Positions 45,360 to 56,479 of a stretch of 64,000 bases of DNA are shown here, one piece after another; positions within the stretch are counted from its first letter, which is position 1; each line of letters opens with the position of its first letter. The notes under the pieces were generated by a model. That model was not told where the DNA came from and did no database searches. It saw nothing but the letters and a program-made list of their open reading frames with translations. The translations under genes were made by a program, and so were the position numbers. The DNA lies in NCBI GenBank assembly GCA_963383645.1, contig OY726571.1, forward strand, positions 24,938,116-25,002,115, given 5' to 3'. The stretch is from Muscardinus avellanarius (Eukaryota > Chordata > Mammalia > Rodentia > Gliridae).

Positions 45360-45510
45360 CATAGTGGATTTTGGACCATCTGCATCAGAAACTCCTAAAA
45401 TATTTAAAAAAATAAAATTTTATGCCCTTCCTAGACCTGTACATAAGTGTCTGCAGTTTGTGTTTGAGAATCTTTTAGTGTATCTTAAACACACTAAGTT
45501 TGATTATCAA
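45360..45510. mobile_element. Possible hAT-Charlie relic
   Basis: CATCTGCATCAGAAACTCCTAAAATATTTAAAAAAATAAAATTTTATGCCC..AGTTTGTGTTTGAGAATC follows the pattern of Charlie-type elements containing GCATCAGAATCACCTGG. Low certainty. Confidence 0.35.
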
Positions 45511-45643
45511 TATTCTATAGGCAAAAAGATGGAGAGAGGGATTTCAACCTCTTTAGGCAAAAAGAATTTCACATTTTATTTAAGTTGAATTGAAAATTCA
45601 AAACATTTGTGCAGAAATTTGAATTATTTAAAATGTAAATGCC

Positions 45644-45890
45644 AAAATACCAGCAAAGCTTGGATGGAAAGATTGAGGAGGAGGAAGGCTGAACTTGATT
45701 AATGAGGGTCCATATCCGAATATATATAAAATTATGAATATGGCATGGTTACCTGGGACAATCATTGTTTTATTGCTGGGAGGGGGGAAGGGAAAACAGG
45801 GGCGGGAGGGGGGAGAGAGCATCAATTATAGTTTAAATGTATACCATTTATGTTCAATAAAAAATTTAAAAAATAAAAATAAAAAAAATT
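45644..45890 (+). mobile_element. Short L1 3' UTR insertion (247 bp)
   Basis: Perfect 13-bp duplication aaatgtaaatgcc (45631-45643 and 45891-45903). It is the sense counterpart of the 3' UTR at 9035-9280 (TTGATTAATGAGGGTCC, ATGGCATGGTTACCTGG, TTATGTTCAATAAAAAATT). A G-rich tract spans about 45777-45813. Confidence 0.95.
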
Positions 45891-46179
45891 AAATGTAAAT
45901 GCCTAGGAAAAAACACTTAAAGACTCTCCAACACCTTTTGAGCTAAAGCTAATTATTAGCCTGTCTAGGGTATAACTATTTGATTTTGTGGATGATGAAA
46001 GATGTTTTATGAACAACTACAAATCTAGTTCTTATGTTAGAAGAGGATGTTTCTAGGAGAAGTGAATGCAAACATTTTTTAATATCATGTAATCTATATG
46101 TTTCTATGGCTTGGGACCCAAAAGTGTTTCCACAGGAACACTGATAAATTTAGAAATATGTTATTCCCCTTGCCTCAGT

Positions 46180-47120
46180 TTCATTGGTCTGTTAATCTAT
46201 CCTTTTACCTCAGTCATTAATGCTATTACTATACCCTTACATTATGATCATAAAACTAGAAACAATAAATCCTCTGACTTGGTTCATCTACTTTAAGATT
46301 ATCTTATCTACTTTAGATTCTTTGCATTTCTATATAAATTTGAGAATAAGTTTTTGACCTTCTATGATAGGCTAAATAATGACCCACAGAGATACTTAAG
46401 CTGCAATTCCTAGAGCATGAGAATATTATTTACATATCACAAAAAACTTCTTCACAGATATGATTAAAGATCCTGAATGGAAATATTATTATAGATTATT
46501 CAAGTGATCCCTAAATATAATTATAAGCATCCTTATAAGAGGGAAATCTGACTGCAAAGGAGAATGAACAATGAGAGTAGCAATTAGAGTGACATGACCA
46601 CAACCCAAATAATTCGGAGAGCCACCAAAAGTTAAGGCAAGGGAATAGAATCTTTCTTAGCACCTCCAAAAATAATTAATCCTACCAAAACTTTTATTTT
46701 AGCCCCATTAAACTCATATCCAACTACTAACCTCCAAAAATATAAGATCATAAATTATGTAGTTTTAGCCACAAAGTTTATAGTAATGTGAAACAGAAAC
46801 AATGGGAAACTGATACTTATTATACTTTTTTAACAAAGCCCATTGAGGTTTTGATTTGGATTGTGATGGATTTACAGACATATATAAATTAGGGAATAAT
46901 TGGTTCTAAACAATAGCAAATCTTCCAATCCATGAACATAGTATATCTCTTTATTTATTTAGGTCTTATTTAGTTCTTCTGGGAAGCATTTTATATTTTT
47001 AATGCATAAGTTATGCACTTTCACTAAATTTATTCCTAAGTATTTAATATGTTGATGCTATTTTAAGTAAAATGTTATTACCTTATTTTCAAATCTTTTA
47101 ATTTTTCTAATATATAAATA
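46180..47120 (-). mobile_element. Old L1M ORF2 relic split by an MLT1 LTR
   Basis: Left piece: GGTCTGTTAATCTATCC..CCTCTGACTTGGTTC..GATTCTTTGCATTTC. Right piece: CCCATTGAGGTTTTGATTTGGATTGTG..CTTCCAATCCATGAACATAG..TTATTCCTAAGTATT. Both are the antisense of adjacent ORF2 segments and are continuous when the LTR is skipped. Confidence 0.75.
46371..46830 (+). mobile_element. MLT1-type (ERVL-MaLR) solo LTR
   Basis: AGGCTAAATAATGACCCACAGAG, GATATGATTAAAGATCCTGA, CCTTATAAGAGGGAAATCTGA, ATGACCACAACCC and TTTAGCCACAAAGTTT..AAACTGATAC follow the MLT1 order from end to end. Non-coding. Confidence 0.82.
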
Positions 47121-47129
47121 CAATTAATT

Positions 47130-47350
47130 TTTTATTTATTTTTTCTGGTACTGAGGGTGGAACCCATGGGCTTTTCTACCTCCAGTCTACACCCCCAGCC
47201 TTATTTTTATTTCTTTATTTTTGAAACAAGGTCTCACTAAGTTGCAGAAGGTCTCACTAAGTAGCTGAGGCTGGCTTCAAACCTGCACAATCCTCCTATC
47301 TCAGCCTCCCAAGGGCTGGGATTACAAGCGTATACCACCACACCCGCCTT
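47130..47350 (-). mobile_element. Type A SINE
   Basis: GAGGGTGGAACCCATGGGC..AAACAAGGTCTCACTAAG..CTGGGATTACAAGCG. Flanking word atacaattaa at 47118-47127 and 47351-47360. Confidence 0.93.
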
Positions 47351-47360
47351 ATACAATTAA

Positions 47361-48761
47361 ATTTTTACATTAAATTTGTATATGAAATCTCAATCTCTCT
47401 CTTAATGAAGAGCTAAGAAAGCAAAAGTTATAGATTAAAATACTAAAAAATTTCTTCCCTGCATGACTAGAAATTTGCAAATCATTCTAGTTCTGTGAAA
47501 ACTCTATATTTTTTGAATATTTCTTTAAACTAACCCATCTGAAATCTTTTATGTCAGTTTCTGATTCAGGCATATTGGGACAGAAGATGAACAGCATGTC
47601 AGCAATTCTTAGAATGAGACTATAAAAGTAGCTGTGAGGCTGTCATGGCAGGCCCAATTCAGAAAAGCTTTGACGATTTTGTTTCAAGAGTGGTGCAAGT
47701 GATTGGAGATGTTTGAAATGAGATGGTTTCTCAGAAATAAGGCACAATTTAGTTGATCACCACTAATTTGTAACCAACAATTACCCTGCATCTTAGGCTC
47801 TGTCCTCGAAATGCTTCTGACATATTTTTTTTTCCAGTTCATGCATAACAAGCTCTTCAAAAAGTCATTGTGCCTCATCAGGGTACTTTTTTTCTCTGAA
47901 ACCACAATAATGGTAAGTACTGCTCTCCTTCCTCATTAAGCACACATTTTCCCTCAATTTCCACAGTTGGAAGACTGCTTTTTTCTTCCTTTTGTATTGT
48001 ACTCTTTCCAGTGACAATGTAATGAATGAACTAGTGTGAAGGCTAATCTTAACCTAGGAAAATTGAGGTGAGTGTACCTAATCCCAGATTTTGAAGGAGT
48101 CCTCTGAAAATAATTTTTATTTTTTCTCTTTTATGTTTTGGATATTAGGAGGATAAAGAAAAGTGGGAAGTTGGAAGAGCTAGGTCCTACAGATAATGCA
48201 GCCTTAATCTTTAATACCTCTGCTTACAGCCTGAAGATTTTCTCTTTGCTCTTATATACCCTATTAAACTGATAATATCTGTCCTATGAAAATGATAGAA
48301 AGGTAGAGGCTTTTGAATACTTAATTCCCTAATAGCCTTATAAGTGCATAGCTAAGAAGTCATAAGAGCTAATCCAGTATAGTTCTAAGGATGAGAAGAA
48401 ACAATAGACAGAATTGCTTCCTCACCTGCTCTCAGCTAATTTATTCACTGTATCACTTTCTGTCTTTGTCTGAATTTCTTCAGAAGGTTAACTCTCTCTT
48501 TCCTCAGTGGGAAGTTCAACCTTTAATATATGCCGAGGAATCTGTCAGTGTTCATGCATATATATGTGTACATGAGTATTTGCCACTATCAAAATTTCTC
48601 TAGAGAGATTACAAAAATAAAAGGAAAGTTTTTAATAGTTTCCTATTTATTAGGGCAAGGTGGGCCAGAGAGTGAGGGTAAAATTTGGAGAAGATATGTC
48701 CATGTGAATGAGTGTCTAAGGATTTACTAGCTTCACCTTTATTTTTTTGTCACTCTCCTGT
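47361..48761. other. Unique sequence
   Basis: No repeat recognised. Overlapping frames at 48391-48603 and 48530-48730, and a minus frame 47684-47905, have no domains. Confidence 0.45.
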
Positions 48762-49350
48762 TAATTTTAATTGGTGCATTGTAATCACCCATCATGATAA
48801 AGTTCAGAGTGATAGATATAGCATGCACATGGCACTCTTGGTAATCCTCCCAACTCCCAGCTGCTTCCTTCCTGTCCCCACAAATGGCATTGAGCTTAAC
48901 ATTGATAACTTTGTGTATGTACATTGTCTACTGAAATATTTCCTTCATCACATCTCCCCCCGCCAACCTGCCTTCATCCTTAGGTGCCCTCCATCTCTCC
49001 ACTAGGGTTTCTTCTCCCTTGTCTAGAGGCTCTTTTGTATCCCGATTTGTCCCTAGCTTCCACATATGAGGGAAAACATCTGACCTCTCATTGTTTGTAA
49101 CTAACAAATTTACTTAACATTATATTCTCTAGTTCCATTCATTTTTCTACAAATGACATAATTTTGTTCTTCTTTATGGCTGAGTAGAATTCCATTGTGT
49201 ATATATAACATAATTTTACAATTCATTCATCTGTTAATGTACACCAAGGCTGGTTCCATAATTTGTCCATTGTGAGTTGTGTTACTATAAACATACATAT
49301 GCATGTGTTATATAGTAGTTTGGCTCCAATCCCTTTGGGTAAATACAGAG
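48762..49350 (-). mobile_element. L1 3' end, older copy
   Basis: Starts at the A-tail side (TTAATTGGTGCATTGTAATCACC) and reaches the ORF2 C terminus (AATTTTGTTCTTCTTTATGGCTGAGTAGAATTCCATTGTG at 49160-49198, the F-Y-S-A-I-K-K-N region). Truncated at about 49350. Confidence 0.88.
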
Positions 49351-49567
49351 AAATTTTACCATTCTTTTAGATGCTGTGATTTATTAGGAACAGAGAAGTA
49401 AGCACACCCAAGGCCTGGGATAGGAAGTAGTAACAAATAATAAGAAAGTAATAAATTATATACTTAATATATCATTTTAATACATATTTATCTAAATTCA
49501 TAGTATGCTTTAAAACATACATATGAATAAATAATACATGTCTAAGAAGTATATTTCAAAAGACCCA

Positions 49568-49780
49568 ATTTTTTTTCCAGTACTGGGTACTAAACCCAGG
49601 GGCATTCTACTTTTGAACTACACCCCCAGTCCTATATTTTATTTGTTATTTTGAAACAGGGTCTCACTAGGTTGCTGAGGGCCTCACTAAGCAGCTGAGG
49701 CTGGCTGTAAACCTGCCATCCTCCTGTCTCAGCCTCTCAAGTACTGGGATTACAAGCGTGCACCACCACGCCTAGCTAAC
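49568..49780 (-). mobile_element. Type A SINE
   Basis: Complete: CCAGTACTGGGTACTAAACCC to CACCACGCCTAGCTAA. Confidence 0.93.
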
Positions 49781-49860
49781 ACAAAAGTTTATATGGTGAA
49801 AAGTTTTCTTCCCTCTCATGTCTTCCAGTCTCTCTATTTTCCTCTTTAAAGTCAACCACT

Positions 49861-50067
49861 AGCCGGGTGTGGTGGCGCACACTTGTAATCCTAGCATCTG
49901 GGAGTTGAGACAGGAGGATCACAGTATGAGGAGAGCCTCAGATACTGAGTAAGGCCCTTTGCAACTCAGTGAGACGCTGTTTCAAAATAAAGAATTAAAA
50001 AAAATAGGGCTGGGAATGTACCTCAGAGGCAGAATGCCCCTGGGTGCCATCCCCAGTACTGCAAAAA

Positions 50068-50107
<40 letters not shown>
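49861..50107 (+). mobile_element. Type A SINE with (AAAT)n tail
   Basis: Perfect 14-bp duplication taaagtcaaccact (49847-49860 and 50108-50121). Tail is a pure AAAT repeat from about 50066 to 50110. Confidence 0.96.
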
Positions 50108-50110
<3 letters not shown>

Positions 50111-50184
50111 AGTCAACCACTGTTTTTAATTTCTTCTTTCTGAGACAAATTATTCAGGAATTCTTTTTCTTGAGCTGGGAGAGG

Positions 50185-50300
50185 GAAGCAGGAAGGAAAT
50201 ACACCAATAGCTGTGTGCATGTATGTTTGTATCACACGGAACCTCACTATGATGTGTACTTACAATGCACTAATTAAATTATTTTAAAAAAAGAGAAGGG
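50185..50300 (+). mobile_element. Terminal L1 3' end fragment
   Basis: GCTGTGTGCATGTATGTTTGTATCAC..GATGTGTACTTACAATGCACTAATTAAATTATTTT resembles the last 110 bp of the local L1 type, more diverged than at 33903. Confidence 0.6.
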
Positions 50301-50607
50301 AGAAAAAAGGAAGAGCCAACGTGCCATGTTATTAGCCCCAAGGATCGTCTGATTTCATGGAACACTGTGCCCTTACAACTAAAATCCTCAGAATGGAGAT
50401 GCTAAAAATTAGCTAAGAGCAAATGGGAGAGTTTACATATATCCTTTATTTTTATACTGTTCTTTCAGTAGTTACCTCCCCATTTTATATTGTTCTTATG
50501 CATATTCAATTTAACCTAAACTTGAAAGTATATTTTTTAATTACATTAATGGAATAAAATTTCTATTCTTGAAAAAAAAGAATTCTTTTTCTAAGATCAA
50601 GCCCTTT
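50301..50607. other. Unique sequence
   Basis: Nothing recognised. Confidence 0.4.
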
Positions 50608-50800
50608 TTTTTTTAAATTGGTACATTGTAGTGATACATCTTAATGGAGTACAAGATGGTAGATACATACATGTACACATCACCCTCTTAACCCTTCTCA
50701 ATTTCCTCCCCATTCCCTCCATTCTCCCTCCTACTCATATTTGGCTTAGTGATTGACTTTGCTATGTTTGTGAATATGTATCATTTACATTAGGGAATTT
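50608..50800 (-). mobile_element. L1 3' end
   Basis: TTGGTACATTGTAGTGATACATC..CATATTTGGCTTAGTGATTGACTTTG is the antisense of the 3' terminus seen at 33, 37 and 56 kb. Confidence 0.88.
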
Positions 50801-50894
50801 CACTTTTCCTCCTTTAAGGGCCTATTTGCAGCAACTTCAAATGTTTGTGGTATGTGTCCTATCACATTTTCATGAATTAAACTGATTGCTACAA

Positions 50895-51283
50895 ATCTGT
50901 GTTAGTCGCCTTCACATCACTATAATGAAATATCTGATGAATTTTTTCTTTCTCTTGTAAAGAAAAAAAAAGGTTCATTTAGCCCAAGGTTCTGGAGGCT
51001 CTAAGAGGCCCCACTGATTTGGCCTCTGGTGAGGAAAGTAGGTGGCAGCACATTGTGGTGGGAAGGCATGTTACAGCCAGTGGTCACACCTCCAAAGGAA
51101 GCACAGAGATGCTAGCATCCCACAGTCTTCCTGAGAATACAACCTCCTGCACTTATGAACTTCCTACCACTCCCCACCTCTTACAAGACTACCCAATCTT
51201 CTAATGCCACTACCTAGGGTGGCAAGTTCCCAACCCATGAACCTTTAGGCAGACTCAGATCAGTCAAACCATAACAAATGCTA
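50895..51283 (-). mobile_element. MST/MLT-like MaLR solo LTR
   Basis: Starts AATCTGTGTTAGTCGCCTTC and continues with AGGTTCATTTAGCCCAAGGTTCTGG, GCATCCCACAGTCTTCCTGAG, CCACTACCTAGGGTGGCAAG and CAAACCATAACA, the antisense MaLR order. Non-coding. Confidence 0.75.
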
Positions 51284-51537
51284 TGCTGAAAATTATGTCC
51301 TTCTGTATCTGGTATTCCTCAGAGTGACAAGAAAGATAATAAGTCAAGCTCTCAATGTATTAATAAAGCTAATTACCTAAAATTATAAAAATAAATTTGT
51401 CTAGATGGCATATTTGTTTTATTTTTTAGCCATAATTCAGATTTAATATCATTTTAAATTTTTCATTTAGTTTTAATCCATGGCTAAAAACTCACTGGAA
51501 ATTCATCTTTACTCCTTCATCTAAGGAACTAAGGCAT

Positions 51538-51695
51538 AGCCGGGCGTAATGGTAATCCCAGTATTTGAGAGGCTGAGATGGAGGTTTGCAGGCACAAGGC
51601 CAGCCTCAGCAAATTGGCAAGGACCTGTTTCAAAATAAAAATAAAATAGGGCTGGGGTGTAGTTCAGAGGTAGAATGTCCCTGGGTTCAATCCTC

Positions 51696-51701
<6 letters not shown>
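51538..51701 (+). mobile_element. Type A-like SINE, shortened
   Basis: The head lost part of the A-box region (GCCGGGCGTAATGGTAATCCC), and the left monomer is contracted (CAGCCTCAGCAAATTGGCAAGGACCTG). The ID half is intact to CAATCCTCAGTAACAC. Confidence 0.88.
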
Positions 51702-51750
<49 letters not shown>

Positions 51751-51751
51751 C
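51702..51751. repeat. (CA)n microsatellite
   Basis: Grew from the SINE 3' end AGTAACAC; one A-rich interruption near 51735. Confidence 0.96.
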
Positions 51752-52482
51752 TGAGCACTGTATCATAATTCTGCTTTTATTTTAAAATATGCTAATGTCA
51801 TGTTTATCATTTCACTTAATAATCAGCTAGCAGACCGTAATCAGTGTACCTTTTGCTCTGAACATTCTATGATAGTGCCTCCAGCACTAGTCTTGTTGCT
51901 CTAAAAGGGTACAGGGATGCCTTCCTACCTTCTGGACTTCATGTTCAGCTTTTCTTGTTTTGTTTGCTGAACTGCCTACCAATCTCCTCACTGATAGAAA
52001 TAAAACTTATTTTTCTCCATTTAGTGTTCCCAAGTTTCTCCTTACCTGTCTTCCTACTGACAAATGGTGAAGATATGACTATTGATCATTAACTGTCCTA
52101 GGGGAATACAGTTGTATTGCAGGAAGAAATCATCTGTCCTGTTATGTGAGCAATACTGTAGCTCTGGGATGCACAGCTCAAGAAACCGCTGTAGTTGTGG
52201 GACCCAGACATCTAGGTGGTCTTATCAAGCAGGCCACTGGGCTTCTTTTAAACACAGAGGGACGTCACAATTCAGTTGAGCAGTGATGCTCCACTTGAAG
52301 GCAAAGAAATAAAGGGGCAAAAAGTTTTAAGACTAACATAGGAGAACATTTTTCTAAGTGTGAATAAAATAAATACTTAAATCATCTACAAACATAATGA
52401 ATAAAATTATTTTAGAGATGGCAAAGGAAAGGTATCAAGGCAACGGCATTTTTAGTTACTTAAAATCAACAAATTGAAAATC
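51752..52482. other. Unique sequence
   Basis: No repeat; the 65-codon frame 52082-52279 has no domain. Confidence 0.45.
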
Positions 52483-52554
52483 ATTTAAATGGTCTAATCC
52501 CTCTTTTGTTATTCTTGTATTTAAATGGTCTAATCCCTCTTTTGTTATTCTTGT
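52483..52554. repeat. Perfect 36-bp tandem duplication
   Basis: 52483-52518 and 52519-52554 are identical (starting atttaaatggtctaatcc). Zero divergence in otherwise unique DNA points to a recent event. Confidence 0.97.
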
Positions 52555-52584
52555 TTTTGAACTGGTAGAACTGGTCATTTTAAA

Positions 52585-52765
52585 AATAAAATTATTGGTG
52601 CATTGTAGTCATACATCTTAGTGGGGTACAAGATGGTAGAGGCATGTGTGCACACAGCACTCATTTAGCTCTTCCTCAATTCTCCCACCCCATTCTCTTC
52701 TTCTCATGTTTGGCTTACTGATTGACTTTGATATGTTTGTGAATGTACATCATGTACCTTCAAAC
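52585..52765 (-). mobile_element. L1 3' end
   Basis: TTATTGGTGCATTGTAGTC..GGGGTACAAGATGGTAGAGGC..TTTGGCTTACTGATTGACTTTG. About 180 bp, truncated, no ORF2 left. Confidence 0.88.
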
Positions 52766-53979
52766 TTTTATTTTAATACTGTATAAAAATGACAACAGTG
52801 TATTTAATCTCCATGTAGAGAAGAGCACGAGGGATAAACCAAAGACTCAAAGGTCTTAACTTCATTTACATCTTCCTTTCAGTAGACTAATATACTTTCA
52901 AGGAGAAGCCTAGAAGAAAATCCAGAAGACAACTCTGAATAGAGATGATAACCTCTGAGTATGAATAGGCATATTATTTCAGTCAAAAATTAAAAAAAGA
53001 TTTTGATCCTTAGAATTTGATGTTTCTTTTTCCAGAGCTTCACCAGAAGCTTGTATTACCAAAAACACCCTGAACCTTTCTTCCATGACAACCCTTAAAA
53101 TTATTGTTTGATTAACAGCTCCTGTTGTCACAAGGTGATGCCTAATTACGCAAAATGTTTCACTCATTATGTAGTGAAGTAATGCCATGGCACATTAGTT
53201 TGAGAACAGAGAAATGAATGCTTTTTAATGAGCTAGATGTCCCCCACATTTCCTTTTCTCCTATCCCAGATGAACTTCAATAAGTGCTTGGTTTATCTCC
53301 CCAAGGGGAAAAATAAAATTCTTCCTAAATGTTCTATGGCAGTCACAAACTATTTACTGCCACAAATGTCCATTCCAAAGATTGCTGGAATTAGCCTTAA
53401 AAATCATTCTCCATTGTCACAACTGCTGTCAGTAAATGTTAATAATTGTAGCTCTTTTCAGATGGTTTTTCAGCAGCTTTAACCCTTGCACACTGTGAGT
53501 TTTTCTATTGTAGCCATTTGAAAACAGGGAAAAAAATACACTTAGCTTTTTTACAGTGCTGGTAAGAGTTAGAAAATTGTCGAGTTTTCTCCCTGTTGGT
53601 GGTCTAGCCTCTATTAATGAAAAAAGTAACATTTGAAATATTAATAATGAGATCAGTTCAAAGTGTCAAGTTATCCGCTGATTTTAGTGGAAGCCCTAAA
53701 TATGTTGGAAGTCCACCTCCATACCAGATGAGCATACCAACTCCATGTCAACAACAGATGGGGGCTGGAAGTACCCAAACAATGCCCAGTGTGTGTGTGT
53801 AGTAAGGAATAGCTCAAACTTTCCAGATGTTAACAAGTTTCAGTTATCCAGAGCACATGAGCCCAAGGTGTTATCCAGCTATATCAACCACCATCATTTT
53901 TCACATAACATCTTTGCCTCAACTTACCAGCCTACAACATAGGGCAGTTTGAAACAGTGACTTCTAATTCCATGCAGTG
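52766..53979. other. Repeat-poor block, candidate regulatory sequence
   Basis: No repeat family in about 1.2 kb. A C/EBP-like TTACGCAA word sits at 53147-53154 beside a homeobox-type TAATTA (53144-53149). Open frames (53237-53482, 53617-53802, 53745-53942) have no domain. Confidence 0.4.
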
Positions 53980-54104
53980 TTCTTTCATTAAGCAAATATT
54001 TCTGGGGCACTTGCCATGCTCTGGGTGGTATTCTAAGGCTGTGGGTGGATACAGCAGTGGACAAAAGAATGTTGAAACTTATGCCAATTAAAGACACAAC
54101 TAGG
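53980..54104 (+). repeat. Old interspersed repeat (unassigned), another copy
   Basis: AAGCAAATATTTCTGGGGCACTTGCCATGCTCTGGGTGGTATTCTAAGGCTGTGGGTGGATACAGCAGTGGACAAAAGA (53990-54068) follows the relic described at 16915. Confidence 0.55.
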
Positions 54105-54107
54105 GGT

Positions 54108-54182
<75 letters not shown>
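54105..54182. repeat. Compound (GT)14-(GA)25 microsatellite
   Basis: Alternating GT switches abruptly to GA at about 54132. The predicted Leu-Ser and His-Thr frames here are artefacts. Confidence 0.97.
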
Positions 54183-54186
<4 letters not shown>

Positions 54187-55519
54187 CAGATAAGAATCTA
54201 GGAAGAGACAAGACAGTGGAAGGTGAATGAACAGTGTTAGGCTGAAGGGCAGAAAAGTCATATACTATTTTACAAGGATGATCTCTGGATATTTGAACTG
54301 AGACTTTTCAAGAATTCTAGGAGAAGGATCAAAAGAAAAGCATGCCTGGCCCCTCAGTCCTTGCAATTAGCAGCATAGATGGGGGCAGCTCTGTTTCAGC
54401 AAAACACTGAGGTTGTCCAATTTCAGTGGTGGCACCTAGACTTTTATAGCACTGCTACATTTCTAGATTGCTGCAAATTGCCAGCAATTTAAATATGCCA
54501 GGACAGTGCCAAAAGTCATACTTAGAAGTATTTTGCACATTGGCACTTTATGCTGCCTGCAGAATAAAATTCTTTGGGGGCCTCCTTTTTCTGCAAGACA
54601 TTGTTACTCCAGCTCTATTGAATCATTAATTTATCTACTTGATGTGCAAGCAGAATTTATAGCCCCAACCATCAATTTAACTATTATGTACTGGGAACAC
54701 ATTGTGCCTACATGTGGCTTAGTCTACCACCAGTCTTAAATCATATACCCCTAGATTTACCAAGACACATTTTATTATTCTGCCTTCCCATAACACTTAT
54801 GGCAGGTGGGATAAATAATTCTGCGGTGTGCGGTAGATGTCACTGGGCCACCTATCCTCTGATACACATTTAAATATGCTTGGCAGTTTGTTAAAATGGT
54901 GTAAATGACTCACAATACAGAGGATGTCTCTATTAAGTAAGTGATGCCTGAATACTAACAATCAATCCTGAGCTCAGAATGCAATAAGATGAATATATCA
55001 ATGGCCAATGCCACTTACTGCTGGAAACAGTTTGTATGAGAATTCTAATTTGTATTCATGGAATGCCTTTTTCTGAGCTCTTCTGCTACATAATTACAAA
55101 GTGGCTTTAGGTTTAGTGTCTTGTGACAGTAAATAACAGGACAATAGAAAGCAATAAATGATCCCGTCATTGCCACAATCTAGGAAATAAAGAGGATGCA
55201 CCATGGCATATGTGTGCATTCGAAGTCCCAGCTGAATTCACTGTGATATGCAATCTCAGGAACAACCTGTGTGGATATTATTACCTAAATGTTGTAATTA
55301 GATATTATAATATTCAAAAAGAGACAACCCCATTTGAAAATAGGTATGAAATGCAACCACTTCATCATGAGAAAAAAATTCCCTTCCTTCTTTGGAAGTT
55401 TCTATTTCTTTTCATAATAAATGTTGAATAATGGAATTTTTGAGCAATAGATCGAAAACTACACTAGAAATCCTGGTAAAGGAAAATAATAGGAATTATT
55501 TGAATTTAGTGAGCAACTA
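54183..55519. other. Repeat-poor block, candidate regulatory sequence
   Basis: No SINE, L1 or LTR. Two TGCGGT words (RUNX-type core TGYGGT) lie 7 bases apart at 54822-54827 and 54829-54834. Frames 54506-54739 and 55210-55431 have no recognisable domain. Confidence 0.4.
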
Positions 55520-55639
55520 AGATGAGTCAGATCCATTGTAAAGTATGTTTCTTCATTTCAGCCTTTACACTATTCCCTGAGTTATGCATTATGATCAGAG
55601 TGGAATCATAGTTCAGCTCTGTACATCAGGTTCCTTGTC

Positions 55640-55725
55640 GATGTACACACTGGGAAACTGAGACCTGGATTAACCTCATGACTTATCAACAGCCAAACAG
55701 ATAATAGGAAAAAACAGAATGACCA
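55640..55725 (-). mobile_element. Possible MIR-type relic
   Basis: CACACTGGGAAACTGAGACCTGGATTAACCTCATGACTTATCAACAGCCAAACAG parallels the antisense MIR block GAAACTGAGGC..GTTAAGTAACTTGCC..CACACAG. Weak. Confidence 0.35.
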
Positions 55726-55748
55726 TGGTCAAATTAAAGTGTAAATCA

Positions 55749-56461
55749 AATTAATGCAACCACTTTGAAAAACAGTATGGAGTATCCTAAGAAGAATGGG
55801 AACAAATCTACCATTCAATCCAGCAATACCACTTCTGGGTATCTACCCAAAAGAATGGAAACCAAACTACCAAACTAATGCATGTGTATCTATGTTCATA
55901 GCTGCACAATTCACCATAGCCAAACTATGAAACCAGCCAAGATGTCCATCAACAGATGAATGGATTACAAAACTGTGGAATATGTACACAATGGAATTTT
56001 ACTCAGCCATTAAAAAAAAGCTCAATTATATCATTTTCAGTGAAATGGATGGGACTGGAGGACATTATGCTAAGTGAGATTAGTCAGTCATAAGAAATCA
56101 GATGCTTTCCCTAATATGTGAAAGCGAAGGAGAAATGGGTCATAGGAGGAACTCTAGATGAAAAAGGAAATCCTATAGATGAACAAACAAGACAACCTAA
56201 AGGAGGGGATGGGAGGGGGGAGAAGGAAATTCTCTAAAGCACACAATGTACTTAAACATATCGAAGTCAACCACTAAGCCAAGCAAGGGAAGGAGGGATG
56301 GGGAGGGGATGGGGTGGGAATTGGGTAGGGGTTAAATCAATGATGTGTACTTGTATGTACACACAACTTTTTTACTCCAATAAGTATGAATATAATGTAC
56401 CAATAAAAATTTTTTTAAATTAAACAAATAAAATAAAATAAAAAGTGCCAGGAATGTAAAA
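55749..56461 (+). mobile_element. 5'-truncated L1 3' end (713 bp)
   Basis: Target duplication of 18 bp with two mismatches (55731-55748 and 56462-56479; aaattaaagtgtaaatca / aaattaaagtccaaatca). Contains the ORF2 tail (TTGAAAAACAGTATGGAG, TTCTGGGTATCTACCCAAAAG, CCATCAACAGATGAATGG) and the full 3' UTR. Confidence 0.94.
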
Positions 56462-56479
56462 AAAATTAAAGTCCAAATC

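Noticed and set aside
53924..54211. 95-codon frame rich in Ser-Leu and His-Thr repeats
   Set aside because: Translation of the GT/GA microsatellite.
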